The notes: generated from the letters alone by a model not told the origin. DNA of 64,000 nucleotides from CALREJ01 sp035547395 (GCA_035547395.1 DASZVA010000016.1:59127-123126); one strand, 5' to 3'; shown: positions 32,142-40,402, counted from the stretch's first letter. Made by a program: numbers and translations.

Positions 32142-32218
32142 TGGTACCCGCGGCAGGATTCGAACCCACGACCTCCTGGTTCGAAGCCAGGCGCTCTATC
32201 CAGCTGAGCTACGCGGGC
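32142..32218 (-). tRNA. tRNA-Arg (anticodon TCG)
   Basis: 77 nt with encoded CCA. Acceptor GCCCGCG/CGCGGGT, D-arm GCTC-AGCTGGATA-GAGC, anticodon stem CCTGG-CTTCGAA-CCAGG (TCG), T-loop TTCGAAT. A TATACT box lies about 15 nt upstream. Confidence 0.95.
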
Positions 32219-32267
32219 GGGATGTCTACAGTATATAGCGAAAATGAACATTGCGCCGGATATTTTG

Positions 32268-32320
32268 AAAACGCCATCGCAGGCGATGGCTAGGCCAGCT
32301 GAGCTACCCGTCCGAACGGA
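32268..32320 (-). pseudogene. tRNA 5'-half fragment joined to a terminator-like hairpin
   Basis: On the minus strand ACGGGTAGCTCAGCTGG matches the 5' end and D-arm of a tRNA (13 nt identical to the tRNA-Arg beside it), but there is no anticodon or T-arm; instead GCCATCGC-CT-GCGATGGC and GTTTTC follow. Flanked by nested GGAC/GTCC palindromes at 32309-32332. Either a decayed tRNA or a short tRNA-derived RNA. Confidence 0.6.
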
Positions 32321-32444
32321 CGTTCGTCCGGGCGGGCGCGGGCGGGACACTCTGATTATAGAGGATTTGAGATAAAACTCCCATTTTGACAAAAAGGCTG
32401 GCATGAGCTGCTGTCTTTGCTAAAATTCGCTGCACGCAGGCAGA

Positions 32445-32487
32445 TTCTTCTGAATCCTCTGCGTCTTCTGCATCATCTGAATCTTCA
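32445..32487 (+). repeat. Period-9 tandem repeat element, single arm
   Basis: TTCTGAATC, CTCTGCGTC, TTCTGCATC, ATCTGAATC, TTCAATATT; same degenerate unit as the right arm at 10825-10872. It ends 5 nt before tRNA-Gln. No complementary arm is seen. Confidence 0.75.
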
Positions 32488-32491
32488 ATAT

Positions 32492-32566
32492 TGGGGAGTC
32501 GCCAAGTGGTAAGGCAACCGCCTCTGGAGCGGTCATTCGGGGGTTCGAATCCCTCCTCCCCAGCCA
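32492..32566 (+). tRNA. tRNA-Gln (anticodon CTG)
   Basis: 75 nt with encoded CCA. Acceptor TGGGGAG/CTCCCCA with the U1-A72 pair typical of Gln, D-arm GCC-AAGTGGTAA-GGC, anticodon stem ACCGC-CTCTGGA-GCGGT (CTG), T-loop TTCGAAT. Confidence 0.95.
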
Positions 32567-32609
32567 CTCACTTTTGAGAGCTCACACACAAGACTACACC
32601 TTTCTCATC

Positions 32610-33203
32610 ATGAAAAAGAATCCCAAGGTCGACACATTCATGCGCGAGGAGAAAAGATGGCAGCCGGAAATGAAAGCGCTGCGCGCGATCGTGCTGGAGA
32701 GCGGGCTGACTGAAGAATTGAAATGGGGACAGCCGTGTTATACAAGCGATGGAAAAAACATCGTGCTGATCCACGGATTCAAAGACTACTGCGCGTTGCT
32801 CTTTATGAAAGGCGCATTGATGAAAGACCCGAAGAAGATTCTCATTCAGCAGACGGAAAACGTGCAGGCGGGACGACAGATCCGGTTTATCAATCTGCAG
32901 GAAATCAAAAAACTGGAATCAACGTTGAAAGCCTACATCAACGAAGCGATCGACGTGGAGAAAGCCGGCCTGAAAATCACCAAGAAGAAAACGGAAGAGT
33001 ATCCGGTGCCGCGCGAATTCAGGCAGAAACTGAATGAGGATCCCGCCTTGCAGCGCGCGTTTGAAGCGCTCACACCCGGCCGGCAGCGCGGCTACCTGCT
33101 CTACTTTGCAGCCGCCAAACAATCCAAGACGCGCGAGGACCGGATCGAAAAATGTATCGGGAAAATTCTCGACGGTGTCGGACTGCAGGACGACTACGCG
33201 TGA
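32610..33203 (+). CDS. YdeI/DUF1801-type protein
   Basis: 197 aa from the ATG at 32610. The N-terminal domain (about 20-115; ELKWGQPCYTSDGKNIVLIHGFKDYCALLFMKGALM) is the DUF1801/YdhG fold, and the C-terminal part (PREFRQKLNEDPALQRAFEALTPGRQRGYLLYFAAAKQSKTREDRIEK) is the YdeI/OmpD-associated motif with the conserved TPGRQRGY and RxxRIEKC. Function of the family is uncertain; soluble, cytoplasmic. Follows tRNA-Gln by 44 nt. Confidence 0.85.
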   Translation: MKKNPKVDTFMREEKRWQPEMKALRAIVLESGLTEELKWGQPCYTSDGKNIVLIHGFKDYCALLFMKGALMKDPKKILIQQTENVQAGRQIRFINLQEIKKLESTLKAYINEAIDVEKAGLKITKKKTEEYPVPREFRQKLNEDPALQRAFEALTPGRQRGYLLYFAAAKQSKTREDRIEKCIGKILDGVGLQDDYA

Positions 33204-33216
33204 TCGGCGTCGCGGC

Positions 33217-33660
33217 TCAGAAGATGCCGGCCACGATTGCGACCAAGATCACCGTCACGAGATTCTCGAAAATATCCGAGAAGAATTTCTTCCAGGCGAG
33301 CGAGCGATCACAGCTGCTCCATAGGATTTGCGTTCCGATCACCGGCACCATGAAGGTGAGCCAGTTGAAGAGCACGAATCCGATCGCCATCGGCAACGTC
33401 AGGCCGTTTGCAAGACTCTCGGTGACGATGAATACCACCGCGAACGACGTGAGCAGCGACAGCAGAATCTGCGCCGTGTACATCTTGCCCATCATCGCTT
33501 TGCCTTCTTCCATCTTTTTCTTTTTCTCCGCATCGGAGAGCGTATCGAATCCCATGGAGCGCATGTGAATTTTTCCCATCGGAGTTGATTGTGAATACCA
33601 GAGCGTTCCGACGACAGCCGCAATCACGGCGCCGACAAGAGTAAGAATAACGAGTGCCAT
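33217..33660 (-). CDS. DUF1761-type membrane protein
   Basis: 147 aa with four membrane segments. Matches the DUF1761 layout: first helix ending in GTLWYSQSTPMGKI, the YTAQILLSLLTSFAVVFIV helix, and a last helix after SLAWKKFFSDIFENLV. No known activity for the family. The start follows a C/T-rich leader; convergent with the YdeI-like gene. Confidence 0.8.
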   Translation of the reverse strand: MALVILTLVGAVIAAVVGTLWYSQSTPMGKIHMRSMGFDTLSDAEKKKKMEEGKAMMGKMYTAQILLSLLTSFAVVFIVTESLANGLTLPMAIGFVLFNWLTFMVPVIGTQILWSSCDRSLAWKKFFSDIFENLVTVILVAIVAGIF

Positions 33661-33765
33661 AGTGTGTAGGTTGAAGGGAAATACGATATGCCCTCAAGCG
33701 TACAGGTGTCAGATATTGGGCTCAATAGCCATGTCACGAGCCTGAATGCGGCGTATACTTTGCGC

Positions 33766-34086
33766 ATGACCCGCCCATCCCCCATTATCGCCGGCATTCT
33801 GCAGGCTGTTGTCCTTGTCGCGTGTGCACTGGTTGCACCTCTGATCATCATGCAGTTTTCCGGTCATCAGATCACGCCGACCATTCCGCTGCTGCTTGCA
33901 GGAACGGGTTTGATCGTCGGTGAAACCATCGCCTTCGGCTATCCCGTACGCCTGCTCTACGAAAAGAAATTTGCAGAGGCGGGCAAAGTCGTCGCGGCGA
34001 TGATCATCACGCTCCTCGTGATTGTCCTTGCATGGACCGTCTTTGCGGCAATGACGATGCAGAGTGGGATTAGCACTACTGCTTAA
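33766..34086 (+). CDS. Small three-helix membrane protein
   Basis: 106 aa from the ATG at 33766: TATACT plus six nt places the predicted +1 on this ATG. Three membrane segments (about 8-28, 37-57, 73-98) with a short charged loop (RLLYEKKFAEAGK). No family recognised. Confidence 0.72.
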   Translation: MTRPSPIIAGILQAVVLVACALVAPLIIMQFSGHQITPTIPLLLAGTGLIVGETIAFGYPVRLLYEKKFAEAGKVVAAMIITLLVIVLAWTVFAAMTMQSGISTTA

Positions 34087-34090
34087 TGCT

Positions 34091-34660
34091 ATGAATGAGA
34101 TTTGGTTTTATACATTTAGTACATCGGCACAAGTATTGGCAGCATTAGCAGGTTTATTTTCGATATTTGTCGTATTTAAATTGCAAAGTTTTGGGTCACC
34201 TTTTGATGATACAAAATCAGCAATAATACAGATTTTGAGCAAAGCTTCCCGTAATTATCAAATCAAAAATGAAAAATATAGTGAAATTTTTTTATGGAAC
34301 AAAAAGAAAATATTGAACGTTTTTGAGTCGATTCTAAAACATCACAATGATCTAGAGCCTAAAGATAAAAAAATATCCGGCAGTTATTTCAGTACTTTTT
34401 TAGCAATGTATTTAAATTTGGATAATGAAACATATGAAATATTTTCTGTAATGATAAAAACCATTGATAAAATACTAATGAAATTATTTTGGATCATATC
34501 CATTAACTTAATTTCAATAGGATATTGTGTTACTTGTCTAACATTTTCAGATTATTTATCAGCAAATTTCTATATTATTTGTTTAATTATAAATCTGACT
34601 TTGATGTTTATTAATTTGCTTGCGATTGGCATCGGAACAATCACCGTTGCAAAGGTATAA
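34091..34660 (+). CDS. AT-rich orphan membrane protein
   Basis: 189 aa. One membrane segment near the N-terminus (SAQVLAALAGLFSIFVVF), a Lys/Asn-rich soluble middle (about 40-125) and two closely spaced C-terminal membrane segments. No family recognised. Base and codon use (AAA, ATT, TTA, AAT codons) differ sharply from the GC-rich neighbours, suggesting recent transfer. It lies just before a ybjQ remnant and a toxin-antitoxin pair. Confidence 0.72.
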   Translation: MNEIWFYTFSTSAQVLAALAGLFSIFVVFKLQSFGSPFDDTKSAIIQILSKASRNYQIKNEKYSEIFLWNKKKILNVFESILKHHNDLEPKDKKISGSYFSTFLAMYLNLDNETYEIFSVMIKTIDKILMKLFWIISINLISIGYCVTCLTFSDYLSANFYIICLIINLTLMFINLLAIGIGTITVAKV

Positions 34661-34667
34661 AGAAATA

Positions 34668-34713
34668 TTATTTCTCTTCCACCACAACCGCCGTTCCGTA
34701 GGCGAAGAATTCT
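34668..34713 (-). pseudogene. ybjQ 3'-end remnant
   Basis: Encodes EFFAYGTAVVVEEK and stop, homologous to the C-terminus EVLAYGTAVVVEGK of the intact gene at 35302-35643; the rest of the gene is missing. The remnant and the intact 3' end are in direct orientation and flank the toxin-antitoxin pair. Confidence 0.8.
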
Positions 34714-34727
34714 GACTAATTTTCCAT

Positions 34728-34758
34728 TTGCATAAAGATACATAAAAGTGTACACTTT
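34728..34758 (+). promoter_or_regulatory. Toxin-antitoxin promoter and operator
   Basis: TTGCAT (34728-34733), 17 nt, TACACT (34751-34756). The perfect 14-bp palindrome AAAGTGTACACTTT (34745-34758) covers the -10 box, fitting autorepression by the antitoxin. Confidence 0.8.
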
Positions 34759-34782
34759 ATACATATCTTCATCCATTGATCT

Positions 34783-35022
34783 ATGACCACGCGCGCAATC
34801 GGTATCAAGGAATTCAGGCAAAACATCAGCAAACTCTCGAAGGAGAAAAATACGGTGTATATCGTGATGAATCACCAGAAGCCGATTTTCAAAGTCGAGC
34901 CCATCGATGAAGATCAATTGATTCTGGAAAAATTCGCGGAGCAGATCGATCGCGGATTAAAAGAGAGCACGAAAGGAAAGACTGTTTCTTCTGCGGCTTT
35001 GCGGAAGCGCCTGAAACTGTAA
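34783..35022 (+). CDS. Phd/YefM-type antitoxin
   Basis: 79 aa. N-terminal Phd/YefM fold (TTRAIGIKEFRQNISKLSKE, TVYIVMNHQKPIFKVEPID) that dimerises and binds DNA, followed by a flexible charged C-terminus expected to wrap the toxin. Follows a promoter overlapped by a palindrome and precedes the RelE-type toxin by 9 nt. Confidence 0.88.
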   Translation: MTTRAIGIKEFRQNISKLSKEKNTVYIVMNHQKPIFKVEPIDEDQLILEKFAEQIDRGLKESTKGKTVSSAALRKRLKL

Positions 35023-35031
35023 AATGCACAC

Positions 35032-35286
35032 ATGCGAGTGGAATACACGTCCGATGCGCAAAATGATATTGCTGCTTTGGATAAGAAAGCGGCAAAGCGC
35101 GTGATGGATAAAATCGATTGGTATGCGTCCCAGGCCGATCCTCTGAAATTTGCAAAACGACTGGAAGATCCTCGCAAATTGTATCGTTTCCGCATCGGTC
35201 CGTACCGCGCGATTTTCACCCTGAAAGGACAGACAATTGTGCTTCTTGTGTTGGCTGTAAAAAACCGGAAAGAAGCGTATCGGTGA
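35032..35286 (+). CDS. RelE/ParE-type toxin
   Basis: 84 aa. RelE-fold pattern: AQNDIAALDKKAAKRVMDKI helix pair, then KLYRFRIGPYRAIFTLKGQTIVLLVLAVKNRKEAY with the conserved R-(I/V)-G-x-YR and C-terminal R/Y. RelE-type toxins cleave mRNA in the ribosome; a ParE gyrase role is the alternative. Second gene of the pair. Confidence 0.9.
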   Translation: MRVEYTSDAQNDIAALDKKAAKRVMDKIDWYASQADPLKFAKRLEDPRKLYRFRIGPYRAIFTLKGQTIVLLVLAVKNRKEAYR

Positions 35287-35301
35287 GCTCCGCATCACTG
35301 A

Positions 35302-35643
35302 TTATTTCCCCTCCACCACCACCGCCGTTCCGTAGGCGAGGACTTCGGTGATGCCGGCGGCGATTTCGGTCGCATCAAATCGAAAACCGATGACTGCGTT
35401 GGCGCCAAGCTCCGCAGCGTGAGCGAGCATCAAGTCATACGCATGTTCGCGCGCCTGCTCGCAGAGCTTGGTATAGAGCGAGATGTTGCCGCCGACGAGC
35501 GACTGCAGTTGCGCGCCGATCGTGCCGACGACCGACCGCGAGCGGACGATGATGCCGCGCGAGACGCCGAGATTTTTGACGATGCGCCGTCCTTCCAGTT
35601 CAAACGCGGTGGTGACCATTGCGGGATCGATGTGATTACTCAT
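35302..35643 (-). CDS. YbjQ/DUF74-type heavy-metal-binding-domain protein
   Basis: 113 aa from the ATG at 35643 (TACCAT plus seven nt upstream). Typical YbjQ sequence: FELEGRRIVKNLGVSRGIIVRSRSVVG, a central helix (REHAYDLMLAHAAELGANAVIG), and the C-terminal strand EVLAYGTAVVV. The family forms pentamers; its function is unsettled. A second partial copy of its 3' end lies 0.6 kb away. Confidence 0.9.
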   Translation of the reverse strand: MSNHIDPAMVTTAFELEGRRIVKNLGVSRGIIVRSRSVVGTIGAQLQSLVGGNISLYTKLCEQAREHAYDLMLAHAAELGANAVIGFRFDATEIAAGITEVLAYGTAVVVEGK

Positions 35644-35691
35644 GCGACCGATGGTAAGACGAACGCCCGGTTTTATCAATGAATCCGCCGG

Positions 35692-37986
35692 CTATTTCTG
35701 GTCGCTTACATAATGCACCCACACGTAGCCCTCGTGTCCGTCACTCGTGCGCACGTGCGCCCAGTCGTTCGCGACGATGCTCAGCACCTGGAACTCCTGC
35801 CCCTGTCTGGCCGTCCAGAGAACGGTGGAATCGATGCGCGCGTCGGCATGGACGTGAAGGATGGACGTCTGAACCGTGCGAACGTCGGCACCGGCGGGGA
35901 AGAGCGATACGATGGAGGAGGACGATGCAGAGGATGAGACGGACGATGATGAACTCGATGAGGACGCATCACGCGCGGGCACGAATCGCGACGAGACGTC
36001 CGCCAGAATCTTGGCCAGCTCCGCGCGGTTCACGGGAGCGGTCGGGCGGACGGTGCGGCCGTTGCCGTCACCCGAAATGATGTTCAGCGCGACTGCGGTA
36101 AGGATGTCCTTCGCGTACGGATCACCCGCGGAGAGATCCACGAAATGCGACTGCGGGAGAGCCGTCACCGAGAGACCGTAGGCCTGCAGAATGGTGCGCA
36201 CCACCGCTTCCCGCGATGCCGGGGCATTTGGATTGAAGGTCGCGGACGCATACTCGGTCAGGCCGCTCTTCTGCGCCTGTGCAATGTAGCCGTCATACCA
36301 GTGCGCGCCTGCGCCGATGCTGAAATGTTTGTCCGTGAGCAGCACGATCATCTTGGCGAGCTCCGCGAAGCTCACCGGATCGGCTGGGCCGAATCGATGC
36401 AGGTCATTGCCGTGCGCGTCTTTATATCCGCCGATGACGCCCTGCGATTGCAACGCCATGACGGAAGCATGGAACCACGCGCCGGACGGCACGTCGGTGA
36501 AGAAAGGTGCCGACGACGAAGACAAAAAAGAAGAGGCTTCGGCGGATGACGACATCAACGGGCCGAAGCGTTCTTCGGCAACCTGCCGGATATAGGCGGG
36601 GGTGATGATCGCGGATCCGCCGCCCGACGGCGTGTGCAGGTCGGTGCTGGAGCTGGAGCTGCTTTGCGCGCTCGAGGAAGAACTGCTCGAGGAAGAACTG
36701 CTTGCGGGTGTTTCGATCACGACGCCGGCATGAGAAACGCTCGTCACGGGATTGCCGAGGGAATCGCGATAGCTCAAGGTGACCGTGTACGTTCCGTCGG
36801 GCACAGACGCTGCTGTCGTCGATACCACGTGAGGCTCGCTCGCGATGTCCGTGAGATCCATATTGAAATTCCCGCTCGCGGTGTTGCTGAGCGTGATCGT
36901 GACGTCGGTACTGCCGCCGTCGTCGAATTCAAGCGTCACCGAACTCGTCTGGGCCGGCTCGGGCAGGAAGAAATGAATGGGAAAAGACGAAGGCGTCGTG
37001 TACGTGGTCGACGCGGCGGGGGATATGATCGTCGCGGGATCCGTGAGAACATCGCGGATGGCGATGCCGTATGGATTCGCACTGACGTTGATCGTCTTCT
37101 CGATCGCATAGTTCGCGGTATCGATCAATGTGACGGTGCCATTCGTATTTTCATTGGTTACGTATGCGCCGGTACCCTCGAACGCGATCGCGTACGGATG
37201 GGTTCCCGCGCTGAATGTCCGGTCGACGATATTTTTCGTCGTGTCGATGATGGAAACGGTTCCGTCGGTAAAATTCGTCACGAATGCCCCCGTGTCCTGC
37301 ATCACGATGCCGATCGGATGGCTGCCGACCGTGATGGTCTTCACGACATTCAATCTGTTCATGTCGATGACATCGACGGTGGCAGAAGAATATATGTCCA
37401 AATAAATGCCCGTGCCGCTCACCGCGATTCCCTCAGGGTTGTTCCCGACCGTGATCGTTGCATCCACCGTATTCGTCGTAGTGTCGATAATCGACACACT
37501 CCCGTTTACGCCGTTTTCATCCGACACGAAGACGCCTGTTCCGCTCGCGGCGATAAAATTGGGGCCGTCGCCGACGGAAATTGTTTTGGCGACCGTGTTG
37601 CGGTTGATGTCGATGACAGACACCGTGTCATCATTGGAATTCGTCACATAGAGCCCCGTTCCGCTCCGCACGATGTGCTTTGCTGCACTGCCCACCGTGA
37701 TCGTCTTGACGACGGAATTACTGATAATGTCCACAAGATCAACGGCGTTGTAGGTCACGACGTACGCGCCGGTGCCCACAATAACGATATCCGACGGATC
37801 GGAATCCACCGAAACACTCAGAACGCTGCTGCTATGTGAGGCTGTTGCGAGATCAAGCGTTCCCGAGCCAAAAGCCGTCACGTAGGCGTAGTTGGCAATC
37901 GGAATGGCAAATGCCGGTGACGCATAGCAAGCGGCAAACAAGGCAATGAACCCCGGTACAGAAAATTTGAGTAAGACGGAACGCAT
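35692..37986 (-). CDS. YVTN beta-propeller / SLH / SH3 surface protein
   Basis: 764 aa from the ATG at 37986: T/C-rich leader upstream and a signal peptide (1-27, ACYASPAFA) follow; the frame continues upstream but would bury the signal. Domains: YVTN beta-propeller repeats of about 43 residues (about 30-330; GTVSIIDTTKN, VVKTITVGSHPIGI), an Ig/FN3-like domain (about 335-445), Ser-rich linker, three SLH domains (about 495-665; FFTDVPSGAWFHASVMAL), another Ser linker and a C-terminal bacterial SH3 domain (about 700-764; GYVWVHYV). Likely bound to the wall through SLH or SH3 with the propeller displayed outside. Confidence 0.9.
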   Translation of the reverse strand: MRSVLLKFSVPGFIALFAACYASPAFAIPIANYAYVTAFGSGTLDLATASHSSSVLSVSVDSDPSDIVIVGTGAYVVTYNAVDLVDIISNSVVKTITVGSAAKHIVRSGTGLYVTNSNDDTVSVIDINRNTVAKTISVGDGPNFIAASGTGVFVSDENGVNGSVSIIDTTTNTVDATITVGNNPEGIAVSGTGIYLDIYSSATVDVIDMNRLNVVKTITVGSHPIGIVMQDTGAFVTNFTDGTVSIIDTTKNIVDRTFSAGTHPYAIAFEGTGAYVTNENTNGTVTLIDTANYAIEKTINVSANPYGIAIRDVLTDPATIISPAASTTYTTPSSFPIHFFLPEPAQTSSVTLEFDDGGSTDVTITLSNTASGNFNMDLTDIASEPHVVSTTAASVPDGTYTVTLSYRDSLGNPVTSVSHAGVVIETPASSSSSSSSSSSAQSSSSSSTDLHTPSGGGSAIITPAYIRQVAEERFGPLMSSSAEASSFLSSSSAPFFTDVPSGAWFHASVMALQSQGVIGGYKDAHGNDLHRFGPADPVSFAELAKMIVLLTDKHFSIGAGAHWYDGYIAQAQKSGLTEYASATFNPNAPASREAVVRTILQAYGLSVTALPQSHFVDLSAGDPYAKDILTAVALNIISGDGNGRTVRPTAPVNRAELAKILADVSSRFVPARDASSSSSSSSVSSSASSSSIVSLFPAGADVRTVQTSILHVHADARIDSTVLWTARQGQEFQVLSIVANDWAHVRTSDGHEGYVWVHYVSDQK

Positions 37987-38135
37987 GGAAGCAAAAAGGA
38001 AGAACGCCTGATATTCCCATGCGCGCAGCCGACAAATCCATTGCGGTACGAAGCCTTTATGCGGAAATGCGTCACTTGTTTGTTGTTGGCCATGAGAACC
38101 GCGCGCATGATTCAGTTCTACATCAACAGAGCAGG

Positions 38136-38175
38136 CAAAAACCTTCCGGAGTCGCGCAAATGCGAACGGCGGAAG
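38136..38175 (-). promoter_or_regulatory. Terminator-like hairpin in the leader of the YVTN/SLH gene
   Basis: On the minus strand CCTTCCG (38169-38175) / CGGAAGG (38141-38147) followed by TTTTTG. About 150 nt upstream of the 37986 ATG; similar in sequence (CCTTCC/GGAAGG) to the attenuator at 19218-19240. The rest of 37987-38243 holds no separate gene I can support. Confidence 0.45.
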
Positions 38176-38243
38176 GCGATACGGTTGATGCAAGACATGG
38201 ACATCATTGAATAGACGCTTCATACGACGTATCATTGGCTGCT

Positions 38244-39203
38244 ATGTCATCGCTAGAGTCCGAATTACAAGACATCGCACAGAAAGCCTGCAGCAGCGAT
38301 TTGCCGCATGGTCCTTTGATCGAATCAAGCAGAAGTCTGATCGTCGAACATGCAAGCATGCGTCCGATGTCACAACAATACATCAATGATGCGATGAAAT
38401 CCTTTGCGGCTATGACCCGGCTCATCATGCCCGGCGACACGCTGCATCGCTATATCGAAGATCATTGTGCAGAGCAGCCACTCGTCCATCCTCTTCAGAA
38501 CGAACGCTTCCCGTCGCTTGCAACAGGCTGGGCCGATGAACATGACCCATTGATGCAGAAAGCGACGCCGGGCATCGACGATCGCAAGAGATCGATGGTC
38601 AAATTCACGCATCAGGAAGTGCTCCACTGTCTGCAGATATGCAGGCACTCGCCTGAGGTGCCGCTCACTCTCATCACGCTCCAGGCATTGATCGATTCCT
38701 ATCTCTCAGATGTCCAAAAGCACATCGCAACCATCGATAAAGAACGCGCGATGTCGCTTCAAACGTTCAAAGATCATTGGAGCTTTGCCAGTAACCTGAC
38801 GCGTTTCTTCATGATGGCGATTTCAAAGCAGCTGCCCGAAGGAAGCGAGCACTCCGCGATCGATCATATCGATCAGAAGATGATCACGGATGCATTTGAA
38901 TTTTTGGAGGACATCCGGGCATTCGAGGCGCAGACGCCGGATCTGCCTCTGCTTGGAATGCAGTCCAGAAAATTTGCGTGTCCGGCACAACAGCTCCTGC
39001 GCGATGTATTCGTTACGAATGGCACATACATGTGCGTCGTTGAAAAAATGCGCGCGATGCGCGACGGCGTATTTCTCTCTCCGACGGATCCATCGGTCTA
39101 TAACGCATCGCGACGCTTTGTAGAGGCTCTTGTGAAATTGATGGAAGCAATCGCTGTAAAGCGAGATGAAGCTTCATTCTCCAAGTTCTCCGGCAAGTTC
39201 TAG
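38244..39203 (+). CDS. Alpha-helical protein of unknown function
   Basis: 319 aa from the ATG at 38244 (TATCAT with +1 two nt upstream). Soluble, mostly helical, without signal or repeats; contains HQEVLHCLQICRHSPEVPLTL and a C-terminal FVEALVKLMEAIAVKRDEASF. No family recognised. It diverges from the YVTN/SLH gene and is convergent with the lipoprotein gene, with only 11 nt between the stops. Confidence 0.75.
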   Translation: MSSLESELQDIAQKACSSDLPHGPLIESSRSLIVEHASMRPMSQQYINDAMKSFAAMTRLIMPGDTLHRYIEDHCAEQPLVHPLQNERFPSLATGWADEHDPLMQKATPGIDDRKRSMVKFTHQEVLHCLQICRHSPEVPLTLITLQALIDSYLSDVQKHIATIDKERAMSLQTFKDHWSFASNLTRFFMMAISKQLPEGSEHSAIDHIDQKMITDAFEFLEDIRAFEAQTPDLPLLGMQSRKFACPAQQLLRDVFVTNGTYMCVVEKMRAMRDGVFLSPTDPSVYNASRRFVEALVKLMEAIAVKRDEASFSKFSGKF

Positions 39204-39214
39204 AACGATGTCGC

Positions 39215-39817
39215 TTACTGCTGCGCCGGCGCGGGCATCATCGGCGCGTTATCTCCCATCGGGGGTTGTCCGCCGTTCATCATGCCGCCGCGACCGCGGC
39301 CAAACGGCATCGGCCAGTGGAAGACGACTTGTCCGTTTGCATCGAGCGCAATGAGCGCTTCATTGCCGTTTGAGTCCGTGTACTTGTAGAACGTCGTCGC
39401 GGTCGCAAGTCCGTTCTGAAATCCGCCGCGTGAGCTTCCACTGCCGAAGCGCGGGCCATTGCCTTGAGCGAAGCTGCCGCTCCCCCGCATCATGAATCCG
39501 CTGCCCGTGCGATCACGCATGAATTGTCCGCTGCCGAACCTCGCCATCATCGATCCGCTGCCCGCCTGGAATTGTGCGCGCTGCGTTTGGATCAACGTCT
39601 GCATCTCTGCCGTGAACTGATCCTTGGTCAGCTCGGTTTTGTCTGATGCATTGTTCGCTTCATCCGCGAATTGTTGCAGGTTCTGCTGGAAGTTTTGACG
39701 GTTGAAACCGCCGCCCTGCGCGTTTGCTTGGGGCGCATTCTGCGCGGAGGTGTTGGCGCTGCATGCGGCGAGCAGCAGAAGACCGGCGACGACAGGTGCG
39801 GCGAGGATTTTTTTCAT
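39215..39817 (-). CDS. Lipoprotein, Gln/Gly/Met-rich
   Basis: 200 aa. Lipobox LLLLAAC at residues 13-19, then an Asn/Gln/Ala-rich linker, a helical region (FADEANNASDKTELTKDQFTAEM), Gly/Ser/Met/Phe-rich low complexity (MMARFGSGQFMRDRTGSGFMM) and a short domain FYKYTDSNGNEALIALDANGQVVFHWPMPFG. No known family. The ATG follows a C/T-rich leader downstream of TATACT. Confidence 0.8.
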   Translation of the reverse strand: MKKILAAPVVAGLLLLAACSANTSAQNAPQANAQGGGFNRQNFQQNLQQFADEANNASDKTELTKDQFTAEMQTLIQTQRAQFQAGSGSMMARFGSGQFMRDRTGSGFMMRGSGSFAQGNGPRFGSGSSRGGFQNGLATATTFYKYTDSNGNEALIALDANGQVVFHWPMPFGRGRGGMMNGGQPPMGDNAPMMPAPAQQ

Positions 39818-39910
39818 GAGGGAATAGAAGGAAAGTATAATGAGTGTAAAGGAGCGGAGATTAAGAATCGTTTAAGAAAAGAAAGTATGCAGAAACATGC
39901 CAAAAAGTCG

Positions 39911-39967
39911 TTGACAGGCATGCATGCGCCTCTTATAGTTAGATGACCTTATTATTAAGTAACTTAA
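39911..39967 (+). promoter_or_regulatory. Promoter and putative MarR operator
   Basis: TTGACA (39911-39916), 17 nt, TATAGT (39934-39939). The near-palindrome TTAAGTAACTTAA (39955-39967) lies just after the predicted +1, a plausible site for autorepression by the MarR-type regulator encoded next. Confidence 0.75.
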
Positions 39968-40027
39968 CTTTTTATCAGCAGAGAGCAGCTCATCAGCGAC
40001 GCACTGGACAGCCTTCGCTATCTGCGA

Positions 40028-40402
40028 TTGGCGTTCACGCCGCCGAAGACGACAAAGTCGGGAGCGCACGCTCCCACTCCCGCGCAACTGGGCATGCTTC
40101 TGATGATCGCGCGGGACAAAGGATCGACGGTCACGGAAATGTCTCAGCATCTGTGCATGACGCCGAGCGCGGCCACGCAGCTGATCGACTCATTGGTGAG
40201 CCATCGCCTGTTGAAACGCACGACTGACACGAAGGACCGCCGCAAGATTCATCTGACACTGACGGAATCGGGGAAGAAAATGCTCCTGAGGGCGCGCAAG
40301 CAGCGATTGAAAGCGCTCGCCGACGTGCTCTCCCCTCTCACGGATACAGAACTCAAACAACTCGTAAAACTTCAGCAGAAACTCGCCTCCCGCAACTCCT
40401 AA
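40028..40402 (+). CDS. MarR-family transcriptional regulator
   Basis: 124 aa from a TTG at 40028, but the frame is open back to 39968 and the extra residues (REQLISDALDSLRYLRLAF) look like the normal first helix of a MarR protein; no ATG/GTG lies there, so a rare start codon (ATC 39974 or CTG) or a sequence error is possible. Winged-helix features: LGMLLMIARDKGSTVTEMSQHLCMTPSAATQLIDSL and the wing RRTTDTKDRRKIHLTLTESG. The stop codon abuts the ATG of the ABC exporter, so it probably regulates that operon. Confidence 0.87.
   Translation: MAFTPPKTTKSGAHAPTPAQLGMLLMIARDKGSTVTEMSQHLCMTPSAATQLIDSLVSHRLLKRTTDTKDRRKIHLTLTESGKKMLLRARKQRLKALADVLSPLTDTELKQLVKLQQKLASRNS

Noticed and set aside
32445..32487. 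Acidic peptide (repeated Glu-Asp-Ser) encoded opposite the period-9 element
   Set aside because: Simple translation of a tandem repeat; no start signal and the same pattern occurs opposite 10825-10872.
36634..37839. 401-aa plus-strand frame opposite the YVTN protein
   Set aside because: It is the antisense of repeated coding sequence; composition is Arg/Asp-rich as typical for shadows, and it has no start signal.
37987..38235. N-terminal extension of the YVTN/SLH protein to 38235
   Set aside because: It would bury the signal peptide, and a terminator-like hairpin lies inside it; the frame is open probably by chance.
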